NCBI RefSeq assembly: GCF_000332295.1 | Contig: NZ_KB235930.1 | Coordinates: 552,001 to 616,000, forward strand | DNA from: Fortiea contorta PCC 7126 | GTDB taxonomy: Bacteria; Cyanobacteriota; Cyanobacteriia; Cyanobacteriales; Nostocaceae | DNA length: 64,000 nt | Direction of reading: 5' to 3' | Part shown: piece after piece, positions 36,867 through 45,883 of the stretch | Layout: each line of letters opens with the position of its first letter | How positions within the stretch are numbered: the stretch's first letter is position 1 | Notes under the pieces: generated by a model | What the model was told of the DNA's origin: nothing | Databases searched by the model: none | What the model saw: the letters and a program-made list of their open reading frames with translations, nothing else | Position numbers and translations under genes: made by a program

Positions 36867-38390
36867 TCAGCTATTAATGCGAATCAACTCGGTCAAAATA
36901 CTATCCAAGCTACCGTTAACTTGAATTCGATCTATCTTCTCAGCAATCCGCTCTAATACTTCCAATTCCTTCAAACGCAAAGCTACGGGGTTATCTTCCA
37001 TCACTTTAGCGGTGTTTAACATACTGCGAGTCGCAGCAGTCTCTTCACGGCGACGGACTACGTTAGCTTGGGCGGCTTTTTCGGCTTCTACAACCTTGCT
37101 CAAGATGGTCTTAATCTCACCAGGAAGAATAATGTCTTTCACCCCTACTGAGTCGATTTCAATTCCGTAGTCTGCGGTTTTTTGGCGAATGTATTCACCG
37201 ACACTGCTGTCAATAGCTCCTTTATCCTCCAATAATCCATCTAGGGTGCGTTCACCGACTGCACCACGTAAGGCAAATTGAGCTTCTTTGTACAAGAAAC
37301 TAGTAACATCAGATAACCCATTTTTAGCTCTGAGTGGGTCGAGGATTCGGAAACCTGCAGTTAAATTTAACCGCAGAGGTACTTTATCCTTAGAAAGGAT
37401 GTCTTGACCAGATACTTCTAAAGTTTGCAGTCGCAAGTCTACTGCTTCAGTTTGCCAAGAACGCCCAAACACCCACCAAGCATGTAACCCTGGCTGGAGT
37501 TGGGTTTGAAATTCTTGGTTGACATACACTAGCCCCATGTGCTGTGGTGATACTTCCCGAATATGCAAAGAGTTGCGGCTCAAAGAAAGTGCTTCTGGGG
37601 AACCGGATACTAACTCTGCAATCAGACGGGGCGATAATTTAGCATCAGTGCTGATATCTATGACTTCAACTTCCACACCTTGCCAAAATAGTTTCCGGCT
37701 ATTAGGCGGGAGGATAGAAATAATTTTACCTTGATAACGGACAATTGCTACTTGTTGATTCAGTAGTTGTACGATTTCGCAATAAGCGGCGACAAAATCG
37801 GGGTGTCGCTCAATCAGCACGTCTTCTAAGGGGAAATCTGGGTTAGGGATGATGCGGCTGAGAGTCCGCACCATCACATCGCGATTAATACTCCAGAATG
37901 CATATTCTCCTGGTTCTAGAGGACGGACAAAATTATTTTGTACATACAGCAAGCCAATTTCATATTCGGAAATTTGAAACTTTTTTAGTCCGTTGATAGC
38001 TATACCTCGCAATTGTTGCAGGTAGGCGACAGGTAGTTCTAAATCTGTTTCTAAGTCGAAGATATGCGCTTCTATTTCAATAAAACCACGCCAAAAAACC
38101 CGCAGTTGATTAGGGGGAATGCTCACCCAATTTTGACCGTTGCGGACTATGGCGACTTGATTGAATGTTGTCCGAACAACTAATAAATATGGTTGTAATT
38201 CGGCGCTGTGATTTCGCAGTAAAAGTTCTAGGTTTTCTATTTTGGCTTCTGGTTGGTTGAGGTCAAATATTTTTATTTGCCAATGACGACCAAAATAATT
38301 GTAATTACCGGGTTGCAAGATTTTCTCAAAATCACTGCGATGATATAAAATGCCTATTTCATGAGGTTTAATGTAAAAGTTTTTCCACAT
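36867..38390 (-). CDS. slipin-like SPFH/band 7 protein with N-terminal internal repeats
   Basis: A 507-aa protein. Residues about 278-480 are a slipin-type SPFH domain (TLEVSGQDILSKDKVPLRLNLT, ALRGAVGERTLDGLLEDK, IEIDSVGVKDIILP) followed by a coiled-coil region (EKAAQANVVRRREETAATRSML). The N-terminus is two copies of a module of about 139 residues (1-138 and 139-277). Each starts EIGxLY...F...LxPGxY and has QVAIVR, a (L)PPN motif and FWxGxxE, and the pattern opens a third time at 281. There is no strong transmembrane helix. The SPFH assembly role is family knowledge; the function here is unknown. Confidence 0.85.
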   Translation of the reverse strand: MWKNFYIKPHEIGILYHRSDFEKILQPGNYNYFGRHWQIKIFDLNQPEAKIENLELLLRNHSAELQPYLLVVRTTFNQVAIVRNGQNWVSIPPNQLRVFWRGFIEIEAHIFDLETDLELPVAYLQQLRGIAINGLKKFQISEYEIGLLYVQNNFVRPLEPGEYAFWSINRDVMVRTLSRIIPNPDFPLEDVLIERHPDFVAAYCEIVQLLNQQVAIVRYQGKIISILPPNSRKLFWQGVEVEVIDISTDAKLSPRLIAELVSGSPEALSLSRNSLHIREVSPQHMGLVYVNQEFQTQLQPGLHAWWVFGRSWQTEAVDLRLQTLEVSGQDILSKDKVPLRLNLTAGFRILDPLRAKNGLSDVTSFLYKEAQFALRGAVGERTLDGLLEDKGAIDSSVGEYIRQKTADYGIEIDSVGVKDIILPGEIKTILSKVVEAEKAAQANVVRRREETAATRSMLNTAKVMEDNPVALRLKELEVLERIAEKIDRIQVNGSLDSILTELIRINS

Positions 38391-38431
38391 AATAAATTTC
38401 TACATATAAATTTTGTACGTATGATGCTAAA

Positions 38432-39022
38432 TTACCATCCACCAGCGATTGGATTTTGATTTTGTGCGGCTGAAATAATAGTTTTTTCAATGCGCTTGCG
38501 TCTTGTCTCTGGACGTTTTGCACTTTCAATCCAAAAAAGAATATTTTTTTTAGATGAGTTACTCAAGGCGGTAAAGTATTTATTGGCAATTTCATTATTT
38601 GCTAAGGCTTGTGCTAAGTCTGAGGGAATAATTAACGCTTCAATAGCATCTAAACTAGTCCAGGAACCGTCTTGTTTAGCAGTTGTAATTTTTGTCAAAC
38701 CTGCTTCGGTCATTAAGTCTTGTTCTATGAGTTCGGTAATATATTGTTTGTTTAATTTTGACCAGACGCTTTTCGGTTTTCGGGGGGTAAATATTTGCAT
38801 GTAACTGTCTTGATCTAGGGATTTGACTTTACTGTCAATCCAACCAAAACATAAGGCTTCTTTGACAGCTTCGCTATATTTTATACTTGGTTTACCACTT
38901 TTGATTTTGTAGTATATCAACCATACACCCTGAGAAGAATTATGGTTTTGCGCCAACCATTCTCGCCATTCTTGGCGATTTGCAGCCTGGAAGGTTTGTA
39001 GTTGGCTATCAAATTTTGCCAT
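38432..39022 (-). CDS. YdeI/OmdA-like protein
   Basis: A 196-aa protein with the family motifs WREWLAQNHNSSQGVWLIYYK, YSEAVKEALCFGWIDSKVKSLD, FTPRKPKSVWSKLN and the C-terminal FWIESAKRPETRRKRIEK. YdeI relatives are linked to resistance to cationic peptides and bacteriocin-like stress; the biochemical role is unknown. It lies 42 bp upstream of the slipin gene on the same strand, so the two may be co-transcribed. Confidence 0.85.
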   Translation of the reverse strand: MAKFDSQLQTFQAANRQEWREWLAQNHNSSQGVWLIYYKIKSGKPSIKYSEAVKEALCFGWIDSKVKSLDQDSYMQIFTPRKPKSVWSKLNKQYITELIEQDLMTEAGLTKITTAKQDGSWTSLDAIEALIIPSDLAQALANNEIANKYFTALSNSSKKNILFWIESAKRPETRRKRIEKTIISAAQNQNPIAGGW

Positions 39023-39146
39023 AGTTGGGAATTTATATTACATATACTACATTAAATTTAAAAACTCTGCAAGTGTGAGGTTTGAACAGTTTTGGTGCGG
39101 ACGGTCTAGTTTCTTTAACTGGATAAAGAGACTGATTTGAGTTTGA

Positions 39147-39320
39147 GATTACCCGGAGGCGATCGCCATCCCAAAAACAGTACTCACATATGCTGTTCAG
39201 TTCACCGTTCTAGAATCTCGCGGAGAAACCAGATTAGTCAACCGCATGGACATACTCAAGTTAGAGAAAAGTAGACTCGCGCTGGCCCCGAAACTGCTGC
39301 TACAGCACATCACCAAGTGA
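39147..39320 (+). pseudogene. short open frame, possible gene remnant
   Basis: 57 codons are open between an upstream TGA and the TGA at 39318. The deduced text (YPEAIAIPKTVLTYAVQFTV, then RLVNRMDILKLEKSRLALAP) looks protein-like, but there is no start codon near its beginning. The first ATG is at 39246. It may be a truncated remnant or chance. Confidence 0.25.
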
Positions 39321-39356
39321 TGACTTATAGCAAAACACAAACATTGCAGAGTTTTG

Positions 39357-39413
39357 TATTAACGGACTCGAACCGTCTGGGGATTTCTCCCGTACCACTT
39401 AATTTGTATTAGC
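39357..39413 (-). tRNA. degenerate tRNA-like fragment
   Basis: Read on the minus strand, GACGGTTCGAGTCCGTT is a T-arm with consensus GGTTCGAGTCC. It is preceded by a GGGA/TCCC stem and a D-loop-like TTAAGTGGTA. No matching acceptor stem is found. It lies next to two tRNAs, so it may be a decayed array member. Confidence 0.35.
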
Positions 39414-39451
39414 TACCACCCTCAGGTAGTGTCCTTTAACCCGGACAGGGT

Positions 39452-39526
39452 TGGTGGAAAGTGTAGGAATCGAACCTACAACAAATCGATTAACAGTCGA
39501 TCGCTCTACCAATGAGCTAACTTTCA
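39452..39526 (-). tRNA. tRNA-Asn (GTT) with encoded CCA
   Basis: The minus strand gives a complete 75-nt cloverleaf: acceptor TGAAAGT/ACTTTCC (first pair T-C mismatched), D-arm GCTC-ATTGGTA-GAGC, anticodon stem ATCGA/TCGAT with loop CTGTTAA (anticodon GTT), and T-arm GTAGG-TTCGATT-CCTAC. Discriminator A and CCA are encoded. The next tRNA-like gene ends five bases upstream. Confidence 0.93.
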
Positions 39527-39531
39527 TGGGG

Positions 39532-39601
39532 AGTTTGATGTAGGATTTGAACCTACGTCCAACCGAACAACTCGGACGCTCTACCACTGAGCTAATCAAA
39601 C
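39532..39601 (-). tRNA. tRNA-like gene with 5-nt anticodon loop (probable pseudo-tRNA)
   Basis: The minus strand gives a perfect acceptor GTTTGAT/ATCAAAC, D-arm GCTC-AGTGGTA-GAGC, T-arm GTAGG-TTCAAAT-CCTAC and a five-base variable loop. The anticodon arm TCCGA/TCGGT closes on only five bases, GTTGT. Two bases are missing relative to the universal seven-base loop, so an isotype cannot be assigned safely. Confidence 0.7.
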
Positions 39602-39732
39602 GGTGAAATAGTACGGATTGCTCGACGGTATACGCAATTAGACCAAAGGCTAGCGCACCAGTTAGGTATACAGAACCTAAACCACAGTTTTGCAATTTGA
39701 TTACTATTCGATTACAAATGTAGCACAAACAA

Positions 39733-39762
39733 CTGAAGGGTGAAGGGTGAAGGGTGAAGGGT
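39733..39762 (+). repeat. GAAGGGT heptamer repeats
   Basis: Four units of GAAGGGT immediately upstream of GTAGACGCGCAGCG-type sequence. Confidence 0.75.
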
Positions 39763-39822
39763 GTAGACGCGCAGCGTAACGCACCCTACGTATATTTATG
39801 CAAGAAGCCTAGAGTATAGTTT

Positions 39823-40032
39823 ATTGAATTCGGGCGATCGCTTCTCGATTTCGGGGGGTCTTTCCTTGAATTCGGGGGGACGTTTCTTGAATTCGGGCGA
39901 TTGTTTCTTGAATTCGGGCGATTGTTTCTTGAATTCGGGCGATTGTTTCTTGAATTCGGGCGATTGTTTCTTGATTTCGGGCGATCGTTTCTTGAATTCG
40001 GGCGATCGTTTCTTGATTTCGGGCGATTTTTT
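39823..40032. repeat. 21-bp tandem repeat, ten units
   Basis: Ten contiguous copies of a 21-bp unit of the form TTGAATTCGGGCGATYGTTTC; the middle four are identical. Because 21 is a multiple of 3, three overlapping minus-strand frames stay open as 7-residue repeats. The array ends about 137 bp before the chlM start. Confidence 0.92.
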
Positions 40033-40169
40033 CTTTGAAAAACCTCCACAATATCTCAACGAAGTCTGGGCGTAAAAGATTATTTGGAAAAATCTCTAAA
40101 CAAAAGCGTTCCCGGTGGTTCCCATCAATGATAATTTTAAGGATCGGGAACCCTTGACGAGCAAATGTT

Positions 40170-40856
40170 ATGAACGCAGCCGACGATAAAACGATAGTTC
40201 GTGAATATTTTAATTCCACAGGGTTTGACCGCTGGCGGCGGATTTATGGTGATGGCGAAGTCAACAAAGTCCAGTTAGACATCCGCAATGGACATCAGCA
40301 AACTGTGGATACAGTAATCGGCTGGCTGAAAGCTGATCAAAATTTATCAGAGTTATCAATCTGTGATGCTGGGTGTGGTGTAGGTAGTCTTAGTATTCCT
40401 TTGGCGACTGATGGCGCCAAGGTATATGCGAGTGATATTTCTGAGAAAATGGTGATGGAAGCCAAGGATAGGGCTTTAAAAACTTTGGGAAATGGTGAAA
40501 ATCCCACATTTGCTGTACAAGATTTAGAATCGCTGACGGGTAATTACCACACGGTGATTTGTCTGGATGTTCTCATCCACTATCCCCAAGACAAAGCCGA
40601 TGAGATGATTTCCCATCTTTGTTCTTTAGCGCAATCCAGGATAATACTGAGTTTTGCACCCAAGACTTGTGCTCTAAGTTTACTTAAAAAAATCGGTAGT
40701 TTTTTCCCTGGCCCAAGTAAAGCGACTCGCGCCTACCTGCATCGTGAAGCTGATGTGGTAAAAATCTTAGAAAGTAATGGCTTTTCTGTGCAAAGACAAT
40801 CGATGACTCGCACTCGCTTCTATTTTTCTCGCATTCTGGAAGCTACACGTAGTTAG
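40170..40856 (+). CDS. chlM: magnesium protoporphyrin IX methyltransferase (ChlM/BchM)
   Basis: SAM-dependent methylation of the C13 propionate of Mg-protoporphyrin IX, the step after Mg-chelatase in chlorophyll synthesis. 228 aa. The N-terminus is the family type (VREYFNSTGFDRWRRIYGDGEVNKVQ). The SAM motif is SICDAGCGVGSLSIPLA, with VICLDVLIHYPQ and the C-terminal FYFSRILEATR. The ATG is at 40170, about 137 bp after the repeat array. A Mg-chelatase H-type gene lies at the right end of the window but is not adjacent. Confidence 0.95.
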   Translation: MNAADDKTIVREYFNSTGFDRWRRIYGDGEVNKVQLDIRNGHQQTVDTVIGWLKADQNLSELSICDAGCGVGSLSIPLATDGAKVYASDISEKMVMEAKDRALKTLGNGENPTFAVQDLESLTGNYHTVICLDVLIHYPQDKADEMISHLCSLAQSRIILSFAPKTCALSLLKKIGSFFPGPSKATRAYLHREADVVKILESNGFSVQRQSMTRTRFYFSRILEATRS

Positions 40857-40863
40857 TGCATGG

Positions 40864-40899
40864 GGGTGAGTGTGGGGTTTAAAAACACACATTCATCCC
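40864..40899 (+). terminator. terminator-like hairpin after chlM
   Basis: An imperfect stem GGGTGAGTGTG/CACACATTCATCC around an AAA-rich loop, a few bases after the chlM stop. There is no T tract. Confidence 0.35.
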
Positions 40900-40944
40900 A
40901 AATAATCATGGTATGGATGGCAAAAATTAATATAATGCTCTTCT

Positions 40945-42834
40945 ATGAGCACCTACCCATCCCTAACCAAATCTGATACAGAACACCGTCGGCGTGAAAA
41001 TGACTGGCGGTTGTTTTTACGGCTGGTACCTTACGCCCGTCCTTATCGCGGGCTACTAGCTTTGTCAATGTTATTGCTGATACCTATCGCTTTAGCTAGT
41101 TCCGTACAACCGCTGCTAATTGGACAAGTAATCTCGCTGATTCGCCAAGAACCGGGAATCTATGGTTTTTTGCGCGATCGCCCTTTAATGCAAGGGTTAA
41201 ACATTCTGGAAGGATTACTGCTATTAGCTATTTGCGTACGTTTGATATTAGTGGGTTTTCAAGGTTATTTAGTCCAGAAACTCGGACAAAAAATCACCGC
41301 TGCAATTCGTCAAGATTTATTTCGCCATGTTACATCTTTGGCGGTGCGCTTTTTTGACCGCACGCCAGTAGGTAAATTAATTACTAGGCTCACCAATGAT
41401 GTGGAAGCTTTGGGAGATGTATTCTCCACAGGGGCGATCGGTATTGTCTCTGATTTAGTGGTGATGCTGGTAATTATCTGTTTGATGTTTTCTCTGCAAT
41501 GGCAACTTGCAAGTTTGCTGCTGTTGATGATATTACCAATTAGTATTGTCACTGTTTATTTGCAGAAGCAGTACCGCCAAGCGAATTATAAAGCCAGGGA
41601 AGAACTTTCAATTCTCAATTCCCAGCTACAAGAAAATCTGGTGGGGATGAATATAGTCCAGTTGTTCCGTCGGGAAAAATTCAACGCTGACTTGTTTCGC
41701 GCCACAAATGTCAGATGTACCAAACAACTAGATAGAACCATTTTTTATGATTCCGCTGTTTCCGCTATTTTAGAGTGGATTAGTTTGATAGCGATCGCTG
41801 GTGTATTATGGTTGGGTGGTTGGTTACTATTGCAAAAAAGTCTGACTTTTGGGATTTTATCGGCATTTATTCTTTATGCTCAACAACTATTTGAACCCTT
41901 ACGCAACTTTGCCGAAAAATTCACCGTAATTCAATCTGGATTCACGGCGATCGAACGAGTAATTAATATTTTGGATGAACCAATCGAAATCCGAGACGCA
42001 CCTAAAGTTATTACTTCACCTTTTTCTCAATTTGACACAGAATTCGGTTACATCGATGAGGTAATCGCTAGCTTAGAATCACTCAATCTCAACCTTCCTC
42101 CTCAACTAGGCGAAATTCGTTTTGAACATGTCTGGTTCGCCTACAAAGACGATGATTATGTCATCAAAGATTTAGATTTTGTGATTCATCCAGGTGAAAA
42201 AATCGCCTTAGTTGGGCCGACAGGCGCTGGAAAAAGTTCTATTATTCGCCTGCTGTGTCGTCTTTATGAGCCGACTCAAGGACGCATTCTCATCGATGGT
42301 GTAGATATTAAAGATTTACCGCAAGCTGAACTGCGGCGATATTTAGCTGTGATTTTGCAAGAAGGCTTTGTTTTTGCTGGTGATGTGAAAAGCAACATTA
42401 GTTTGGGAGATAATTACACGATTGAAGAAGTGCAACAAGCTGCTCAAATCACTAATGTTGATCAATTTATTGAACAATTACCACAAGGTTACAACACTCA
42501 GTTGCGAGAACGCGGTACAAATATTTCTAGTGGTCAAAAACAACTTTTAGCTTTTGCAAGAGCTGCTATTCGTAATCCTCAAATTTTGGTATTAGATGAA
42601 GCTACAGCTAGTTTAGATGTGGGAACTGAGGCGTTAATTCAAGACTCTTTGAATCGGCTTTTAGTAAAACGCACCGCTATTATTATTGCTCACCGCTTAT
42701 CGACAATTCGCAATGTTGATCGTATTTTTGTCTTGAAGCGAGGCGAATTAATTGAAGCAGGAAGCCATGAGGAATTACTCCAGCAAGGAGGAATGTACGC
42801 CACTTTACACAGTTTGCAAATGTTGGGAACTTAG
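40945..42834 (+). CDS. ABC exporter half-transporter (permease-ATPase fusion)
   Basis: A 629-aa type I exporter of the MsbA/multidrug class; the substrate is unknown. The membrane domain (about 35-340) has six helices. The ATPase domain has Walker A GPTGAGKSS, the Q-loop in VILQEGFVFAGDV, a signature reading NISSGQKQ in place of LSGGQ, Walker B ILVLDEATASLD, and H-loop IIAHRLSTI. Between the two, a linker of about 35 residues (YIDEVIASLESLNLNLPPQLGE) is longer than usual. It probably acts as a homodimer. Confidence 0.93.
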   Translation: MSTYPSLTKSDTEHRRRENDWRLFLRLVPYARPYRGLLALSMLLLIPIALASSVQPLLIGQVISLIRQEPGIYGFLRDRPLMQGLNILEGLLLLAICVRLILVGFQGYLVQKLGQKITAAIRQDLFRHVTSLAVRFFDRTPVGKLITRLTNDVEALGDVFSTGAIGIVSDLVVMLVIICLMFSLQWQLASLLLLMILPISIVTVYLQKQYRQANYKAREELSILNSQLQENLVGMNIVQLFRREKFNADLFRATNVRCTKQLDRTIFYDSAVSAILEWISLIAIAGVLWLGGWLLLQKSLTFGILSAFILYAQQLFEPLRNFAEKFTVIQSGFTAIERVINILDEPIEIRDAPKVITSPFSQFDTEFGYIDEVIASLESLNLNLPPQLGEIRFEHVWFAYKDDDYVIKDLDFVIHPGEKIALVGPTGAGKSSIIRLLCRLYEPTQGRILIDGVDIKDLPQAELRRYLAVILQEGFVFAGDVKSNISLGDNYTIEEVQQAAQITNVDQFIEQLPQGYNTQLRERGTNISSGQKQLLAFARAAIRNPQILVLDEATASLDVGTEALIQDSLNRLLVKRTAIIIAHRLSTIRNVDRIFVLKRGELIEAGSHEELLQQGGMYATLHSLQMLGT

Positions 42835-42912
42835 TGATTGAGAAAGGGTTAGGGATTAGGGATTAGGAGCTAGGGAAAGACATGTTTAATGGCTTTTCTT
42901 TAATACTCTAAT

Positions 42913-42940
42913 GTAGAGACGTAAAATTTTACGTCTCCAC
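42913..42940. repeat. dispersed palindrome GTAGAGACGTAAAATTTTAC
   Basis: A 28-bp near-perfect palindrome with AT core, flanked by GTAGAGAC and GTCTCCAC. Copies are at 50483 and 59144, and a variant with another core is at 4526. Confidence 0.8.
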
Positions 42941-42977
42941 AGATAGCAGAAAACAAAATTATTTTTAAAAATTGGTA

Positions 42978-43955
42978 TTACAAGCTATAACTCACAACCT
43001 TTTTTGAAGTCAACCACATACTATCTACAGCGTATTTTATTACTACTGACGCTGTTTCGGCATTACATGAACTCTTGACTTCTAGAGTTTTATTTTCGTC
43101 TTTAACCAGTTTTGCCTGATAAGCACACAAGGAACCAGCGGAGTTTTCAAAAGTTAACTCAACTAGCATTGTCTGATTATCTAAACTTTGCTCAACAATT
43201 TTGTAAGCTACTTTGTAGTTCAACCAATCCCATCCGTAGCGCAAGATTAATTCTTTTTCTAAAATCTGCATTGCTGTTGGCAGAATTCCCCAGCCTCGAT
43301 AAACTTGATTAAAGCACTGAATATCGCCAGTTTTTGTCAATATTGAGCGGAAAGAATCTTGATTGAGAGCGCCGTAATATCTCCCTTCTGGTAAGTCTAT
43401 CGCTGTTGGTGCGAATCTATGACCGCCAAAATGGCTAGACCGCCAAATTCGCACATGGTCTAAACCAAGGTTTTCAACTGTGTCTGTAGCTTGGAAATAA
43501 AAGGAATTACCATATTTAGCACAGCATTTATCATGGCTACCGTGAGTACAGATTAAGATATCTCTAGTGAAATTACTGGCGATTTCCCAATGAGATACTG
43601 TATCCCAAACAAACTTTTTCAAGAAGTCAGCTACTTTTTCAATATTCGCTAACTGAAATTCACGCTTTTGATAACCGTTACTCAGCCCTGTTTGTTTTTG
43701 ATAAATTAATATAGTTGTCTGGTCGGTTTTGTGTGATTGTTCGTTAGCAATTAACAGAAATCTAATTGGTAATTTAGCACGGTTTGTTTCTGCAACTAAA
43801 TTTTTTAAATTAGGCGGTACCCATCGAGAATTAAAGGCTTCTGAAGTCCAAGGCGGTGGACATTCTATTAAAATATAGGTTTCATAGTTAGTGGCGCTAC
43901 CAACAATATCTTCTCGTATTTGTCGGGAATGATCGGAACAGAAAAAAGTATTCAT
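42978..43955 (-). CDS. sucrase/ferredoxin-like family protein
   Basis: A 325-aa protein of the Suc/Fer-like family, a thioredoxin-fold [2Fe-2S] type. The signature CTHGSHDKCCAKYG supplies three cysteines, with another in the N-terminal FCSDHSRQ. The downstream block WRSSHFGGHRFAPTAIDLPEGRYYG is diagnostic. No membrane segment is seen. The physiological role is unclear; redox function is inferred from the family. Confidence 0.88.
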   Translation of the reverse strand: MNTFFCSDHSRQIREDIVGSATNYETYILIECPPPWTSEAFNSRWVPPNLKNLVAETNRAKLPIRFLLIANEQSHKTDQTTILIYQKQTGLSNGYQKREFQLANIEKVADFLKKFVWDTVSHWEIASNFTRDILICTHGSHDKCCAKYGNSFYFQATDTVENLGLDHVRIWRSSHFGGHRFAPTAIDLPEGRYYGALNQDSFRSILTKTGDIQCFNQVYRGWGILPTAMQILEKELILRYGWDWLNYKVAYKIVEQSLDNQTMLVELTFENSAGSLCAYQAKLVKDENKTLEVKSSCNAETASVVIKYAVDSMWLTSKKVVSYSL

Positions 43956-44144
43956 TTAGTTGTACTCATGTATATTTTTCGTAGACAAATGTATGAGGCA
44001 TTAAAATTGTGTTTACAGCTACAATTTCTTACCATGAACGCAACGAACAGAAAAAATTTGCTGGTTGTCACCAGGTAGCCACTTCATAACATTCATTCTT
44101 AATAAGCGCTCTTCCGGTTAATTAATTTTTTTCAGAGTAAAAAG

Positions 44145-44606
44145 CTAGCTTCTTAAAGATGACTGCGTACCGTAATAGTTAATTTTGTATCTACTGTAAT
44201 TTAACGATTTAATAATTTTCCGTCTTGATAACAACATATTCACGAGGATTTGATGGCGTAATGTATCTTGATCAGCAACAAGGGATGAGAGATGAACGTA
44301 ATTGATGTTACTCTCACAAATCATGGTAGGATAAGTGTCACCAAGTAAATCATCTTTATAAGTATTAATTACTTGCGTTTTTCTGATCAAAGTAACAGCT
44401 TGAAGTCTTACTCTGATGGTGGCTAGGTGTTTTGCTACTTCTGGGTAATCTGCTTTGAGAGTCAAATTCTGTAATCTTTTCTCAAGAGCAACTGCTAAAT
44501 TTTGAATTTTGCGGTGTATCACCGTCACAGTGAGTGCTACGTCTTCTGTAGGAAGATGTATTTTTAGTGCCGTTAATTTTGTCTGCAAGTTGCAAATATT
44601 TCTCAT
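44145..44606 (-). CDS. hypothetical helical protein
   Basis: A 153-aa basic, mostly helical protein without signal peptide. The first 75 residues are amphipathic helices (NLQTKLTALKIHLP, HRKIQNLAVALEKRLQNL). The C-terminal tail (LLSRRKIIKSLNYSRYKIN) is strongly basic. I do not recognise it. It could be a regulator, but no DNA-binding motif is apparent. Confidence 0.55.
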   Translation of the reverse strand: MRNICNLQTKLTALKIHLPTEDVALTVTVIHRKIQNLAVALEKRLQNLTLKADYPEVAKHLATIRVRLQAVTLIRKTQVINTYKDDLLGDTYPTMICESNINYVHLSSLVADQDTLRHQILVNMLLSRRKIIKSLNYSRYKINYYGTQSSLRS

Positions 44607-44870
44607 TTTATTGTCAAAAAAATATCAGTCAAATTAGCGATCGCCACACATTTTCCAGTAGAGACTTGATTTTACTCCACAAAAGAATATTTTGCAGGAG
44701 TCTATGAACAACAAACACAGTCGTCAGTACAGTTAACAGTATACTATTTGCATTGAAGTTAATAAACGGGGATCAATAGCTAAAACAAGCATTGCACTTG
44801 CCAATACAATCAATAAAATTTCTCAATAGTTACATATTATAGTCAATAAATGGGGAGTGAGCCTTTAGTT

Positions 44871-45821
44871 ATGTCATTAATCATCGCGCTGGATTTTGGC
44901 GGTACGAAGCTGGCGGCGGCGTTGGTAGAGCAGGGTTCCCGGAATTGGCTGGGGTATGAACGGCGGTTGTCGCCAACGAATGCAGATGCTCAGACTGATT
45001 TAGAGATCATGCGATCGCTAATTCATTCGCTCCTACCAGGACAAAAACCCGCGATGATTGGTGTGAGCTTCGGCGGCCCGGTAGACGCCACCACCGGAAC
45101 AGTGCGACTTTCCCATCATGTTTCTGGCTGGGAAAATATCCCCCTCAAAGATTTGCTAGCGCAAGAATTTGGTGTTCCCGTCAGTGTAGACAATGACGCT
45201 AACGTGGCTGCTTTAGGTGAACACCACTTTGGCGCTGCTCAAGGCCATAATAGCCTATTCTACATTACCGTCAGCACTGGCGTGGGCGGGGGCTGGATTC
45301 TCAATAATCAGCCTTGGCGGGGTGCAGGAGGGATGGCTGGTGAAATTGGGCACATGGTTGTAGACCCTACCGGGCCTGTGTGTTTGTGCCGCAAGCGGGG
45401 TTGCGTGGAAAGGCTAGCTTCTGGCCCTTATATGGCGCAGGATGTGCGGCAGAGGTTAGAAAATCACCCCCACAGCAGCGAAATTTTCAGTACTTTGGTG
45501 GGAAATAATTTGCCATTGGTAACAGGAAAAGTAGTGAGTGAAGCGGCGACTTTGGGAGACGAGTTAGCGCAAGAGGTTCTATATCGGGGCGCTTGGGCGT
45601 TGGGCGTGGGGATTGGGAATGTAGCGAATTTGATCAATCCCCAGTTGTTTGTTTTGGGTGGGAGCGTGACCAAGGCGGGAAATCGCTGGTGGGAAGTGGT
45701 GCAGAAGACAGCGCGGGAGACGGCTCTACCAGAGGTGGATTTTGCAGTTGTGCCGGCGGCGCTGGGTGATGATGCGCCGTTGTGGGGGGCGGTGGCGTTG
45801 GCAGAGATTAGTTGTTTGTGA
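44871..45821 (+). CDS. ROK-family sugar kinase/glucokinase-like protein
   Basis: A 316-aa ATP-dependent sugar kinase of the ROK family. The phosphate motif is ALDFGGTKLAAAL, followed by GVSFGGPVD, VDNDANVAALGEHHFGA and the ROK zinc signature CLCRKRGCVE (CxCxxxGCxE). GVGGGWILN and LGGSVTKAGN complete it. The ATG at 44871 is preferred because the fold starts there; the frame extends upstream to 44850. Glucose is the likeliest substrate, but no direct evidence is visible. Confidence 0.88.
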   Translation: MSLIIALDFGGTKLAAALVEQGSRNWLGYERRLSPTNADAQTDLEIMRSLIHSLLPGQKPAMIGVSFGGPVDATTGTVRLSHHVSGWENIPLKDLLAQEFGVPVSVDNDANVAALGEHHFGAAQGHNSLFYITVSTGVGGGWILNNQPWRGAGGMAGEIGHMVVDPTGPVCLCRKRGCVERLASGPYMAQDVRQRLENHPHSSEIFSTLVGNNLPLVTGKVVSEAATLGDELAQEVLYRGAWALGVGIGNVANLINPQLFVLGGSVTKAGNRWWEVVQKTARETALPEVDFAVVPAALGDDAPLWGAVALAEISCL

Positions 45822-45883
45822 TGATGTTTTGCTTTGTATGTCTCCCTGGTTTGGGTAGTTTTGCAGCCAGTAAAAATAGCCAA

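Noticed and set aside
39823..40032. CRISPR-like regular repeats
   Set aside because: Units are contiguous with no spacers and there are no cas genes nearby.
39786..40219. Three overlapping minus-strand frames with 7-residue repeats
   Set aside because: They arise because the repeat unit is 21 bp and overlap the chlM start; treated as repeat DNA, though translation is offered as a test.
44145..44606. Heterocyst frequency regulator PatD
   Set aside because: Length and helix content suggested it, but I could not match a diagnostic motif; left as hypothetical.
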